The notes under the pieces were generated by a model that made no database searches, was not told the origin of the DNA, and was given only the letters and a program-made list of their open reading frames with translations. From NCBI GenBank assembly GCA_028282785.1, contig JANQHE010000009.1, forward strand, positions 1 through 64,000: DNA of 64,000 bases. The letters are read 5' to 3'. The position numbers and the translations under genes are program-made. Within the stretch, counting starts at the first letter, position 1. Every line of letters starts with the position of its first letter. Below are positions 18,323 through 27,824 of the stretch, in pieces. This DNA comes from Bacteroidales bacterium (GTDB lineage: Bacteria > Bacteroidota > Bacteroidia > Bacteroidales > UBA12077).

Positions 18323-19720
18323 TTAAATACAAGTGTTACAACATAACTCATTTATAAAAAACTCCTTATGTATTTCTTTTACTGTTTCGTCACGATCATT
18401 TTGGTTAACTATAAAATACATGGCCACATCACTCGCTCCGAAACAAATAATATTAATATTAATTCCTTTCCTGGCTACAGCTGTAAATATGCGCGCAGCT
18501 ATTCCATGATGTGAAGTAAGTCCTTCGCCTACCGCAGCAATAATTGAGATATTTTCGGATACAATTATTTTGCTGATCCCGCGAATATCTTCTTTATCAA
18601 CAACTTTCTTTGCTTCAATTAAATCATCCTGAGACAAAAGAATATTTATAGCCGTTTGAGAAGTTATTACCGATTTAATATTAATTCCTGCTTTGTCGAG
18701 TTCTGCAGTTGATTTTGCCAAAATACCAGGTTTGATACCAACACCAGACCCTAATAATCTTAATATGCCAAAATTATCGCTGTACGAAACACTTTTTATA
18801 ATACCTTCTTTAACTGTTTCTTTTCCATTAATAATTGTTAACGGATTAATTCCTTTTACAGAATCATCTATATTCAGAATACGGATAGGTATTTTCAAAT
18901 TAATTAATGGTTCCGGAGTCCTGGGATGAAGAATCTTAGACCCAAAATATGCTAGTTCAGCTGCCTCAGCATAAGTTAAAGAGTCAATTTTTACAGCATT
19001 TTGAACGATTTTAGGGTCGGCACTTAAAAAGCCTTTTACATCTTTCCATAAGTCGAGTAAAACAGCATTCAAACAAGCGGCAATAGCTGCAGCTGAATAA
19101 TCAGTCCCACCACGGCCCAATAATGTAATTTTTCCTTTCAAAGAAACTCCATAAAACCCTGGAATAACATAGGTTTTATTTTCACAAAGGTTCTTTTGAA
19201 TTGATGCATTTGATAATTCAAGGTTTACCGTGGCATTCTTGAACTCTCCGTCAGTAATTAAACCTATTTCTTCCGGAAATACTTCCTGGCATTCAATCTG
19301 AGCATTTTGCAGAATGTAATAAAGTACCAGTGAGCTAAGCCTTTCTCCATAACTTAATATTTCGTCATAAAGAGAGGGTGGAACTTCTCCGATATATTTT
19401 ATACCCAGAAGAAATCCTTTAAGTTTATTTATCCTAACCTTTAGCTCTTTTTTAAATTCATTTATCAACTTTTCATCGGATACTGAATTTAAAATTGTAT
19501 TAAGCTTTTGATTATAAATATCACTGATGAAACCATCTAAGTCTAGTTTATCTTTTATTGCCCGGCCTATAGCGTGGGCTAATTTATCGGTATTTCCATA
19601 AAAAGCAGAAATAATTATAACCAGAGGTTGGTTATAACTCTTAATTGCTGCTAGTATTTTATTAATTCCGTCTATATCTTTTAAGTTCGAACCTCCGAAC
19701 TTAACAACTTTGTATGCCAT
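18323..19720 (-). CDS. Aspartokinase, monofunctional with ACT domains
   Basis: Phosphorylates aspartate, the first step toward homoserine, methionine, threonine and lysine. The kinase domain starts with VVKFGGSNLKDIDG (family KFGGTS; here GGSN) and contains YGERLSSLVLYYIL and LGRGGTDYSAAAIAACL. The C-terminal third holds two ACT-type regions, around LGSGVGIKPGILAKS and AAVGEGLTSHHGIAARIF. At 465 residues it is monofunctional, unlike the ThrA fusions found in many relatives. It is the first gene of a methionine operon and lies behind a SAM riboswitch, so it is probably the methionine-responsive isozyme. Confidence 0.93.
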   Translation of the reverse strand: MAYKVVKFGGSNLKDIDGINKILAAIKSYNQPLVIIISAFYGNTDKLAHAIGRAIKDKLDLDGFISDIYNQKLNTILNSVSDEKLINEFKKELKVRINKLKGFLLGIKYIGEVPPSLYDEILSYGERLSSLVLYYILQNAQIECQEVFPEEIGLITDGEFKNATVNLELSNASIQKNLCENKTYVIPGFYGVSLKGKITLLGRGGTDYSAAAIAACLNAVLLDLWKDVKGFLSADPKIVQNAVKIDSLTYAEAAELAYFGSKILHPRTPEPLINLKIPIRILNIDDSVKGINPLTIINGKETVKEGIIKSVSYSDNFGILRLLGSGVGIKPGILAKSTAELDKAGINIKSVITSQTAINILLSQDDLIEAKKVVDKEDIRGISKIIVSENISIIAAVGEGLTSHHGIAARIFTAVARKGININIICFGASDVAMYFIVNQNDRDETVKEIHKEFFINELCCNTCI

Positions 19721-19807
19721 AATTAATTTTTCAGTTTACAATAAAACATACCACTCCCATTTAGGAAACGCTACTATTTTTCGGAAAGACATTAATCAAC
19801 TCTCCGG

Positions 19808-19918
19808 CTAGCGCATGCACATAGGCATTAATGGCATTGTAAAATTGTTAAACCAAAAATGATTGACAATTACAAAACCCAATTCGGAACAACTTTTACG
19901 TAAAAATTCTTTCTTCAT
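19808..19918 (-). CDS. Methionine-rich leader ORF (36 codons)
   Basis: A short reading frame lies between the SAM riboswitch and aspartokinase, beginning 17 nt after the riboswitch and ending 87 nt before the aspartokinase start. It encodes MKKEFLRKSCSELG... and ends TMPLMPMCMR followed by TAG: four of the last nine codons are ATG. Clustered regulatory codons near the stop are the hallmark of attenuation leader peptides. A possible stem starts at the stop codon: CGCTA pairs with TAGCG and CGGAGAG with CTTTCCG. Function as a methionyl-tRNA sensor is inference; no downstream U-rich terminator is convincing. Confidence 0.6.
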   Translation of the reverse strand: MKKEFLRKSCSELGFVIVNHFWFNNFTMPLMPMCMR

Positions 19919-19934
19919 GATTTTTTGCGTTTAG

Positions 19935-20050
19935 TTTATAATTTCCCGCCCTACTATTTCAGGCTTGGGTTAGGTATTGGCACCATAACTTTCTTTTGAG
20001 TCGGTTGCCAGAGGTTCTCAGAGCCTAATCTCTCCCCTCTTCTTTATAAA
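19935..20050 (-). promoter_or_regulatory. SAM-I (S-box) riboswitch
   Basis: The coding-strand sequence contains the S-box core: AGAGG...CCTCTGGCAACC (P2 with the kink-turn and the GGCAACC element), then GGTGCCAATACC in the P3/J3-4 region. P1 is closed by TTTATAA and TTATAAA. It heads the aspartokinase-metY-metX-hom operon, fitting repression when S-adenosylmethionine is abundant. The expression platform is unclear: no strong terminator follows P1, and the leader ORF starts 17 nt later, so translational control of the leader is possible. Confidence 0.9.
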
Positions 20051-20088
20051 TCAAACGCCCTTAGTGAAGGATGTTTGAAATGATGTAA

Positions 20089-20121
20089 CAAAGATAAAGA
20101 CAATTTTTCTTTAAATGCAAA
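20089..20121 (-). promoter_or_regulatory. Promoter of the methionine operon
   Basis: On the minus strand TATCTTTG matches TAnnTTTG exactly, with a TTTG exactly 21 bp upstream. Transcription would start about 30 nt before the riboswitch. The first transcribed segment can fold into a hairpin (TCAAAC...GTTTGA with CCTT/AAGG inside, 20051-20078), which may protect the 5' end. Confidence 0.7.
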
Positions 20122-20181
20122 TTTAAGAATCTAATAAACTAAAATTATTTATATATTTCTGTTCGTGTCTCATATCTTAAT

Positions 20182-22725
20182 TTACCTTATGATACCTCCA
20201 AAGAAAACCGCATTTACAAATAATTTATTTGTTCCGTACCAGTATCCTCTGAAATTTGGATTATCAGCAAAGACAATTATATTTCCTTTTCCGAGAGAAT
20301 AATTTAAAACATATGCTGACTTTTCAAGTTGTTTTTTATTTCTTTTATTTAAATAACCGCTTAATAAAGAATTCTCCGGAATATATACAGGGCATGAAAA
20401 AGGATCATTTAACTTTTCTATTGTAAAGGAACTATTCTTAAAAACAGGAATCGTATTTGTACTCAATCCATATGCAACTGGATGTGTATTATCCACTTTT
20501 GCATTGAAAATTAATCCGTTTACCGAATTAGAACGTCGATATTCTCTAGCTGAAGAATAGTTAAATCTTACCGTAGAATCAAGCTTTTCAGGCTGTCTGA
20601 TTTTCAATTTTATCCATCCATTTTTATCCAGTTCCTTTGCCGAATTCCCTATTGCAATTAGGTTCCCTCCATTTTTTAGCCAAGCTTCAAGCTTTTCCGA
20701 TTCGGTTTCACTAAAGGCATGTTCACCGCCTGGTATTATCAAAGTATTGTAATTAAATAAGTCAATTCTATTTAATCTATTAACATCAACTCTTGTAATT
20801 GGAATATTTAACCTAAAATCAAACAAATGCCAAACTTCTCCCGCTTGCCTGCTATTAATTCCATTACCTACAAGCATTAAGATTTTTGGCTTTTTCAATG
20901 GTATAAAATATGAACTACCCAAATGGATACCAGAATATCGAAATCCATTTTCTAATCCAATAATCTTAATTCCATGTTCTTTAGAAATTTCTTTCATTAA
21001 ATTATAAAGTTTATCTGCGGATTTATTTTGCTTTGATACCGGGATAAAAATACTCCCGTTACCAAAATTGAAGATTTCGTTCTCGACCTTTATTTGGAGA
21101 GGCTTTGATGCAACTTTTACTAATAATCCATGCGCTAATAATTTATGAAGTACCGTTGGTGAGTTATAATTTGTCCAATTAAACAAATAGCCTATTTTAC
21201 TTTGGTTAGTTACATTTCCTATTGGCTTCTCAACATTTTCTATTTTATTACCTAAAACTTTACTGGTAGTTGTCAGTGCTTTATAATCTATATTAAAAGC
21301 TAAAGGGAATGTCCAGGTAGATAAATCATAAAATATGCTATCCTTAAATTCAGTCTTTTTCTCAAATATTGATTTTATAAGTCGATATTGGTTTTGATTT
21401 AATGGTACCACAAAAGCCTCATCAGGCTTATAAATTGAATTATTAATCGCGATGTTTTCTTTGTTCTTATAAAAATCGATCTGATGAGATTCTAAGATAT
21501 CCAGAAAATAATTTATTCTGATCGGATCATCCTTACAACCAAATGCGTATGCTCTTACTGCATCATTTTTAGCAAGTTGATCTATTGAAGAATAAAATTC
21601 CCTCTGATAATCCCGGAACATTTCTTTATTTTCGATAGCAGCATTTATTGTTGATAAAGAAACTGTAAACTGATTTTTAATGGCTTGAGCAAATGTTGTT
21701 ATACCATGATTATTTCTAACAATTTGTCCGTTCACTCTTGATTGTTCAAACAATATTCCTATTGAACCATTCACATCGGGATAAGAAGATCCTTTTCCGT
21801 AATAATAATCATCAAAAATTTCTTCGGAAAAATAAAGTGACCCAATATTATCTAATGCTTTACTATGATAAGTTCCTATTTTATACGTAAGTGTATAATT
21901 CTTTTCAGGTGTTAACGGGTTAATTCTTGACAGTACGCCAGGTTGAAAAAAGAAAGTTCCATTTGTTCCCATTTCATGATGATCGGTTAAAATAGCAGGT
22001 TTCCATTTATGAAATGCTTCCAACCTTGCCTTTGATTCCGGTTGTTGAACCAGAAGCCAATCTCTGTTTAAATCAAACCAATAATGATTTGTTCTTCCTC
22101 CCGGCCATGCCTCTGTAAACTGGACACTTACCTGATCATCGATCCATTTATTGCTTTGATGCATATTTACCCAATTTGCAGCACGATTAAAGCCATCCGG
22201 ATTTAAACACGGATCAATTATGATAACACTTTGTCTCAATATTTCAGAAACCTCTTGTTCCTCAGAGGCTGTTAAATAGTATCCTGTTAAAAGGGAGGAG
22301 TTACTTGCACTAGACTCATTACCATGAACTCCATAACCTAACCAAACAATTATAGGTAAATCTTCATTTGTATTTTCCGAACCATTAGAATAGATATATT
22401 TTAAATGATCCTCTCTAATTTTGTCCAAGGTTGCTAAGTTTTCCGGAGAAGAAATAAACATAAGATATAATGGCCTGTTCTCATGCGTTCTACCATATTC
22501 TACCATTTTAACTCTATTCGATTTCTCATCCAAGTATCTTAAGTAGCTTACAAGCTGATCATGAGTAAAATGCCACTCTCCAAATCTTTGACCTGATAAA
22601 AAACCGGGGCCCTTAACCGTGGAATTTAGTTTTATTTTCTTATTAAAATAAAATGAATAATCAGATTGTGCCGTTAAGATAATTGTGTAAAAAAAAACAA
22701 GTAGAAACAATAGAATCCTTTTCAT
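20182..22725 (-). CDS. M14 family zinc carboxypeptidase, secreted, with GATase1-like C-terminal region
   Basis: An 847-residue exported metallopeptidase with signal peptide MKRILLFLLVFFYTIILTAQ. The M14 domain has the zinc motif in WLGYGVHGNESSASN (about residues 128-142), IIDPCLNPDGFNRAANWVN, and TDHHEMGTNGTFFFQPG. The C-terminal part (about 610-715) reads ILMLVGNGINSRQAGEVWHL ... NTLIIPGGEHAF ... WLKNGGNLIAIGNSA, like a class I glutamine-amidotransferase flavodoxin fold without an obvious catalytic Cys. Such proteins are common in Bacteroidota and probably digest peptides in the periplasm. Single-gene unit. Confidence 0.85.
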   Translation of the reverse strand: MKRILLFLLVFFYTIILTAQSDYSFYFNKKIKLNSTVKGPGFLSGQRFGEWHFTHDQLVSYLRYLDEKSNRVKMVEYGRTHENRPLYLMFISSPENLATLDKIREDHLKYIYSNGSENTNEDLPIIVWLGYGVHGNESSASNSSLLTGYYLTASEEQEVSEILRQSVIIIDPCLNPDGFNRAANWVNMHQSNKWIDDQVSVQFTEAWPGGRTNHYWFDLNRDWLLVQQPESKARLEAFHKWKPAILTDHHEMGTNGTFFFQPGVLSRINPLTPEKNYTLTYKIGTYHSKALDNIGSLYFSEEIFDDYYYGKGSSYPDVNGSIGILFEQSRVNGQIVRNNHGITTFAQAIKNQFTVSLSTINAAIENKEMFRDYQREFYSSIDQLAKNDAVRAYAFGCKDDPIRINYFLDILESHQIDFYKNKENIAINNSIYKPDEAFVVPLNQNQYRLIKSIFEKKTEFKDSIFYDLSTWTFPLAFNIDYKALTTTSKVLGNKIENVEKPIGNVTNQSKIGYLFNWTNYNSPTVLHKLLAHGLLVKVASKPLQIKVENEIFNFGNGSIFIPVSKQNKSADKLYNLMKEISKEHGIKIIGLENGFRYSGIHLGSSYFIPLKKPKILMLVGNGINSRQAGEVWHLFDFRLNIPITRVDVNRLNRIDLFNYNTLIIPGGEHAFSETESEKLEAWLKNGGNLIAIGNSAKELDKNGWIKLKIRQPEKLDSTVRFNYSSAREYRRSNSVNGLIFNAKVDNTHPVAYGLSTNTIPVFKNSSFTIEKLNDPFSCPVYIPENSLLSGYLNKRNKKQLEKSAYVLNYSLGKGNIIVFADNPNFRGYWYGTNKLFVNAVFFGGIIR

Positions 22726-22782
22726 GGCTTTAAAATTATGAGTAATACAAGTATATAAACTTTTAGATAAAAGAATTATTTG

Positions 22783-22813
22783 ATGGTTTAAAACAGCACT
22801 TAATTTAAACCAT
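22783..22813 (-). terminator. Weak stem-loop after the DUF4412-like gene
   Basis: ATGGTTTAAA and TTTAAACCAT are perfectly complementary 10-nt arms separated by 11 nt, about 30 bp after the stop. The following minus-strand bases CAAATAATTCTTTTATC are partly U-rich. It fits termination but is A/T-rich and modest. Confidence 0.45.
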
Positions 22814-22844
22814 TAATAATAAAAAAAGGATTGAATAATTATCC

Positions 22845-23654
22845 TTATTCTTCTAAGCCAATTTCAAGCAGACTTACTTTTTTGTAATCAGAAGGGACTT
22901 TAAATTTAGAAGTATCAATATTTTCTTTTTTCAAATTGGTTACTTCACTTATAGATTCGTATCCACCAAAATAACTAATTGACTTTAAGGGAAAACCCTT
23001 TTTTGCAAACTCAATGTATTTTTCATCATTCTGATAAAATGCACTTGTATTTGCCTGGCTTGTAAAGTCGCCAAAAACATCATAAAATTTACCAATATCA
23101 AATTCTTCGTGAGGTTTATCCGATTCAGAGAGCCATGCTTCTTCCTTTACAGAACCATTTACTTTAACTGCATATTTATGAGCCATTCTTCCTGCAACGC
23201 GTTCTTTATCTGGGGTTTTTTCGATTTGCAAATCATATTCTTCAGGTTCTTCACCTGCAAATTTTGATGGGTCGTCAATACTTTCCATCATTCCTTTATA
23301 CATTTTTTGAATCATTTCTTTTTGTTCCTCTGGAGCATTTTTTAGCTGTTCCTCCATTGCTGATCGCATAGCCTCTTTAATTTCTTTTTTATAATCAGCT
23401 ACCTTGCCTGTCCAGTAAACTTTCTTAGCCGGGCTCATTATTGTGATCATTTCAGTGTTTAAATCAAACATGGTTACCATTTTTGATTGAACTACTTTCA
23501 TGATATTGTCCTGAAGGTATATAGTTTCAATTAATGCCGTTTCTGAGCCTTCATCTGAATCATAACTTTGTTGAGTGATTATCCAGCCAGCTGTAGCCGG
23601 TAAATTTAAGAGTAAAGTGATTATTATAATAAATAAAGATTTCTGCTTTTTCAT
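22845..23654 (-). CDS. Secreted protein, DUF4412-like
   Basis: A 269-residue exported protein with signal peptide MKKQKSLFIIIITLLLNLPATAG. The body is a beta-rich domain (YLQDNIMKVVQSKMVTMFDLNTEMITIMSPAKKVYWTG, split by charged loops) and a helix with repeated Met and Glu. The pattern 'dynamic metabolite pool protein that reports the state of a stored value' typical of DUF4412/LolA-like folds (NNIMKV...TMFDL...KKVYW...AHKYAV) suggests that family, but the biochemical role is unknown. It is in the same orientation as groEL, separated by about 215 bp with a terminator. Confidence 0.6.
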   Translation of the reverse strand: MKKQKSLFIIIITLLLNLPATAGWIITQQSYDSDEGSETALIETIYLQDNIMKVVQSKMVTMFDLNTEMITIMSPAKKVYWTGKVADYKKEIKEAMRSAMEEQLKNAPEEQKEMIQKMYKGMMESIDDPSKFAGEEPEEYDLQIEKTPDKERVAGRMAHKYAVKVNGSVKEEAWLSESDKPHEEFDIGKFYDVFGDFTSQANTSAFYQNDEKYIEFAKKGFPLKSISYFGGYESISEVTNLKKENIDTSKFKVPSDYKKVSLLEIGLEE

Positions 23655-23812
23655 ATCTATACAGTTTACTTATTCTACTTCTAAAAACATATCAAAGTGG
23701 CAGATATTGTTTTGTTTCATGTAAAATTAGAAATTATATTTTAGTTTAATTACAAAGCCTTGAGGTTTTTTAAATAATGAATCTCGATTAACGATATTCA
23801 AATCTTTAAAAG

Positions 23813-23846
23813 AAAAAGCCCCTTGCGCATAAAGCAACAAAGGGCT
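23813..23846 (-). terminator. Rho-independent terminator after groEL
   Basis: On the minus strand AGCCCTTTG and CAAGGGGCT pair (with G-U) and are followed by TTTTTCTTTT. The hairpin lies about 25 bp after the groEL stop. Confidence 0.85.
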
Positions 23847-23871
23847 GAATGTTATATAGGGATGATTGATT

Positions 23872-25539
<1,668 letters not shown>

Positions 25540-25543
25540 TTAA

Positions 25544-25822
25544 TTATTCTACTAATAAAATGTCATCTTCACGCATGATCAGATAATCTTTTCCATCAAT
25601 ATGGATTTCTGTTCCACCATATTTTCCATAGATTACTACATCACCTGCTTTTAAAGACATAGGCTCATCTTTTTTTCCTTCGCCTACTGCTATAACTGTA
25701 CCTTTTTGAGGTTTTTCCTGAGCTGAATCAGGGATGATAATACCACTTGCAGTTTTTTCTTCAGCCTTATGAGGCTCAACTAAAACTCGGTCTTTTAAAG
25801 GCCTGTACTTAAATTCTGACAT
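25544..25822 (-). CDS. groES: 10 kDa co-chaperonin GroES
   Basis: Lid of the GroEL chamber. The 92-residue protein has [21 protein letters not shown] at the start, the mobile loop [18 protein letters not shown] and the C-terminal [20 protein letters not shown]. It is the first gene of groES-groEL. Its 5' leader carries a CCTGCCTG palindrome about 20 bp upstream of the ATG. Confidence 0.97.
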   Translation of the reverse strand: MSEFKYRPLKDRVLVEPHKAEEKTASGIIIPDSAQEKPQKGTVIAVGEGKKDEPMSLKAGDVVIYGKYGGTEIHIDGKDYLIMREDDILLVE

Positions 25823-25840
25823 TGTTTTTAATATTTATTG

Positions 25841-25860
25841 CCTGCCTGTCGGCAGACAGG
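25841..25860. repeat. CCTGCCTGTCGGCAGACAGG palindromic repeat in the groES leader
   Basis: A near-perfect palindrome between the groES start and the upstream terminator. The same sequence with one changed base (TTG for TCG in the loop) occurs after the GT39 genes, and a degenerate copy lies inside queG. Confidence 0.75.
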
Positions 25861-25923
25861 TTAAACTTATTTTTTGATTGCATTCCCTTTTAAACATAAT
25901 TTATGCCAAATACAAAAGCATAA

Positions 25924-25959
25924 AAAAAGTGTCAGCCTTTATGACAGACTGACACTTTT
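25924..25959 (-). terminator. Rho-independent terminator after secG
   Basis: AGTGTCAG and CTGACACT form a perfect 8-bp stem, extended by A/T pairs, with U-rich flanks on both strands. It closes the sigma54 activator-lptE-TPR-secG operon and separates it from groES. Confidence 0.9.
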
Positions 25960-25977
25960 ATATTTTTTTATTTATCT

Positions 25978-26328
25978 CTAGTTTCCTTCGCCACCTTCGG
26001 TTGGTTGTTCCGTTTCAGGTACAGAAGTTGGGAATTGTGGCATTTGAGTCGGATCAACAGCATTGTTAACTTCTTGCTCTATTTTTGATCTTTCTTCAAC
26101 AGCTCCTCTTGGAATTGTCATAGCTGCAGCTAAACATAAAACTACTAAACTAATTGCCAATGTCCATGTCGCTTTTTCAAGAAAGTCAGCAGTTTTTCTT
26201 ACTCCCATCACCTGGTTTGAAGACGAGAAATTCGACGCTAATCCTCCTCCCTTCGAGTTCTGAACTAACACGATCAGTGTAAGTAATATACTCGCAATTA
26301 TGATTAATACTGAAACTAATACGTACAT
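25978..26328 (-). CDS. secG: Preprotein translocase subunit SecG
   Basis: Small membrane subunit of the SecYEG export channel. The first helix is YVLVSVLIIIASILLTLIVLVQNSKGGGL (Gln-Asn-Ser-Lys-Gly-Gly-Gly is the family signature), then FSSSNQVMGVRKTADFLEKATW and a second helix (TLAISLVVLCLAAAM). The tail of about 40 residues is acidic and low in complexity, a common variation. It is the last gene of its operon, 15 bp after the preceding start-to-stop gap. Confidence 0.93.
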   Translation of the reverse strand: MYVLVSVLIIIASILLTLIVLVQNSKGGGLASNFSSSNQVMGVRKTADFLEKATWTLAISLVVLCLAAAMTIPRGAVEERSKIEQEVNNAVDPTQMPQFPTSVPETEQPTEGGEGN

Positions 26329-26343
26329 TTTAAAATGTTTTTA

Positions 26344-27315
26344 TTATTTATTTAATTTTTCTTCTATTATTTTAATTTGACTCGCAAAGTAAGTATTTTT
26401 TTCCGGATATTTCAAACTTAATTTCTTATAAGATTCAATAGCTTTTTCAAATAAGCCTTGTTTGATGTATACTTTTATTAAAGTTTCTGATAAAAGGTTC
26501 GAATCTTCTTTTACACTTTCTATTGAAATATCATCAATTTCTTCCTCGACTTCTTTTGTTTCAATTCTTGGATTTTCCTTAATAAACTTAGAAATCAAAT
26601 CATCTTTAATCGCTTCTTCCGTTTCATATTCTGAAATATCGAAATAACCTTCTGTGTTCTTTTTCTCCTTTTTATTTACTTCATCCGACTGCATTAATTC
26701 AAAAGGTTCTTCTTTACTTTCATTATTATTTTTAATCTCTTTTCTTTGCTTTTCCAATTCTTCTTCATCAAGCTGAAGAATATCCTTTTGCTTGTTTAAC
26801 TTTTTAACATTCTCAGGATCGGCATCAATTGTTATAATGTTATTTCTTCCATCTCTTTCTTCTTCAATAAAATATATTTCCGAAGGGTATTCCAGTTTAT
26901 CCTTTTCTTTTACTGTAGAAAACTCAATTTGATTTGAAATAGTTTCAGAGATATTTTCACCCATGCCTTCGAAACTATTGTTTATTTTGCGCTTTACTTT
27001 TCGATTTTTTAAAAGGAATTGATCTTTTTTAATATCAGGCTCAACTTTACCTTCAACTTCCATTGGTTCTTCCCCAACTACAATCTCCCGGTTCAGTAGT
27101 TTAAATAATAAATCTCTATCCGAAATATAAATAGAAGAAATGGAGAGTTGTTTTTTAAATTGCTCTTTATCCTGAATTAAAAGAGCTTTTAAATATAAAA
27201 TATGCGCCGTTTGAAAGAATGGAAAATTATAAATCAAATTCTTTAACTGATCCAAATCGCAATTAACAAGCAAGTTGGGATTATTTATATATTTTATTAT
27301 TTCCGGTTGGTTCAT
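26344..27315 (-). CDS. TPR-like protein of the lptE-secG locus, unknown function
   Basis: A 323-residue cytosolic protein. The N-terminal ~80 residues (IIKYINNPNLLVNCDLDQLKNLIYNFPFFQTAHILYLKALL, in pieces) form a helical domain seen in Bacteroidota proteins; the centre is charged and low in complexity. The last 45 residues (LSETLIKVYIKQGLFEKAIESYKKL...) are one tetratricopeptide repeat. It lies between lptE (2 bp gap) and secG (15 bp gap), so it is probably a constant member of this operon. No function is established from sequence. Confidence 0.7.
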   Translation of the reverse strand: MNQPEIIKYINNPNLLVNCDLDQLKNLIYNFPFFQTAHILYLKALLIQDKEQFKKQLSISSIYISDRDLLFKLLNREIVVGEEPMEVEGKVEPDIKKDQFLLKNRKVKRKINNSFEGMGENISETISNQIEFSTVKEKDKLEYPSEIYFIEEERDGRNNIITIDADPENVKKLNKQKDILQLDEEELEKQRKEIKNNNESKEEPFELMQSDEVNKKEKKNTEGYFDISEYETEEAIKDDLISKFIKENPRIETKEVEEEIDDISIESVKEDSNLLSETLIKVYIKQGLFEKAIESYKKLSLKYPEKNTYFASQIKIIEEKLNK

Positions 27316-27317
27316 AA

Positions 27318-27821
27318 TTACCAGTTAACAACTGATTTATTAAAAATATCCTCGATAAGTTTCTCAACAATTTTTTCCATCAATTCTTGCTCAACCGATG
27401 ATAAATCCTGATCACTATCATAATCTTCAAATTGTGAAAATTTCGAATCGAAATTATATTGTGGCTCAATCTCATTTGTAAACTTAACCCTTACCGTAAT
27501 AGTAAGTCTGTTCTGAGCAGCAGTTTCATCACCAGTTATAGCCATTGGCCTTGTATTATAATCAGTAATTTCACCTTCAAAATTTAAATGTCCCAAATCA
27601 TTAACAACCGTTAAACTCGTCTGGGACTTAAATTTATCCTTTAGCTCATCCGTAAAATATTGCTCCATGTTTGATACTCCTAATGGTGCTCGATTTACAA
27701 AGTGCTGTATAGATACAGTTTTTACCTCGGGAGCTATTGAGGCACCAGTTAAAGAATAATTTACAGTACAAGCCTGGCTTATAAGTATGTATGCTACTAA
27801 TATAAATGACAATTTTTTCAT
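27318..27821 (-). CDS. lptE: LptE-type LPS-assembly lipoprotein
   Basis: Probable outer-membrane lipoprotein that plugs the LptD barrel during lipopolysaccharide insertion. The signal MKKLSFILVAYILISQAC ends in a lipobox with the Cys at residue 18. The body has TGASIAPEVKTVSIQHFVNRAPL and TDELKDKFKSQTSLTVVNDLGHLNFEGEIT, a layout of the Bacteroidota LptE family (167 residues). Assignment rests on this pattern and the locus; sequence similarity to proteobacterial LptE is low. Gaps to neighbours are 2 and 3 bp. Confidence 0.8.
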   Translation of the reverse strand: MKKLSFILVAYILISQACTVNYSLTGASIAPEVKTVSIQHFVNRAPLGVSNMEQYFTDELKDKFKSQTSLTVVNDLGHLNFEGEITDYNTRPMAITGDETAAQNRLTITVRVKFTNEIEPQYNFDSKFSQFEDYDSDQDLSSVEQELMEKIVEKLIEDIFNKSVVNW

Positions 27822-27824
27822 TTC

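Noticed and set aside
25823-25923. CIRCE element for groES-groEL
   Set aside because: No TTAGCACTC-N9-GAGTGCTAA inverted repeat; the only dyads are the secG terminator and the CCTGCCTG palindrome.
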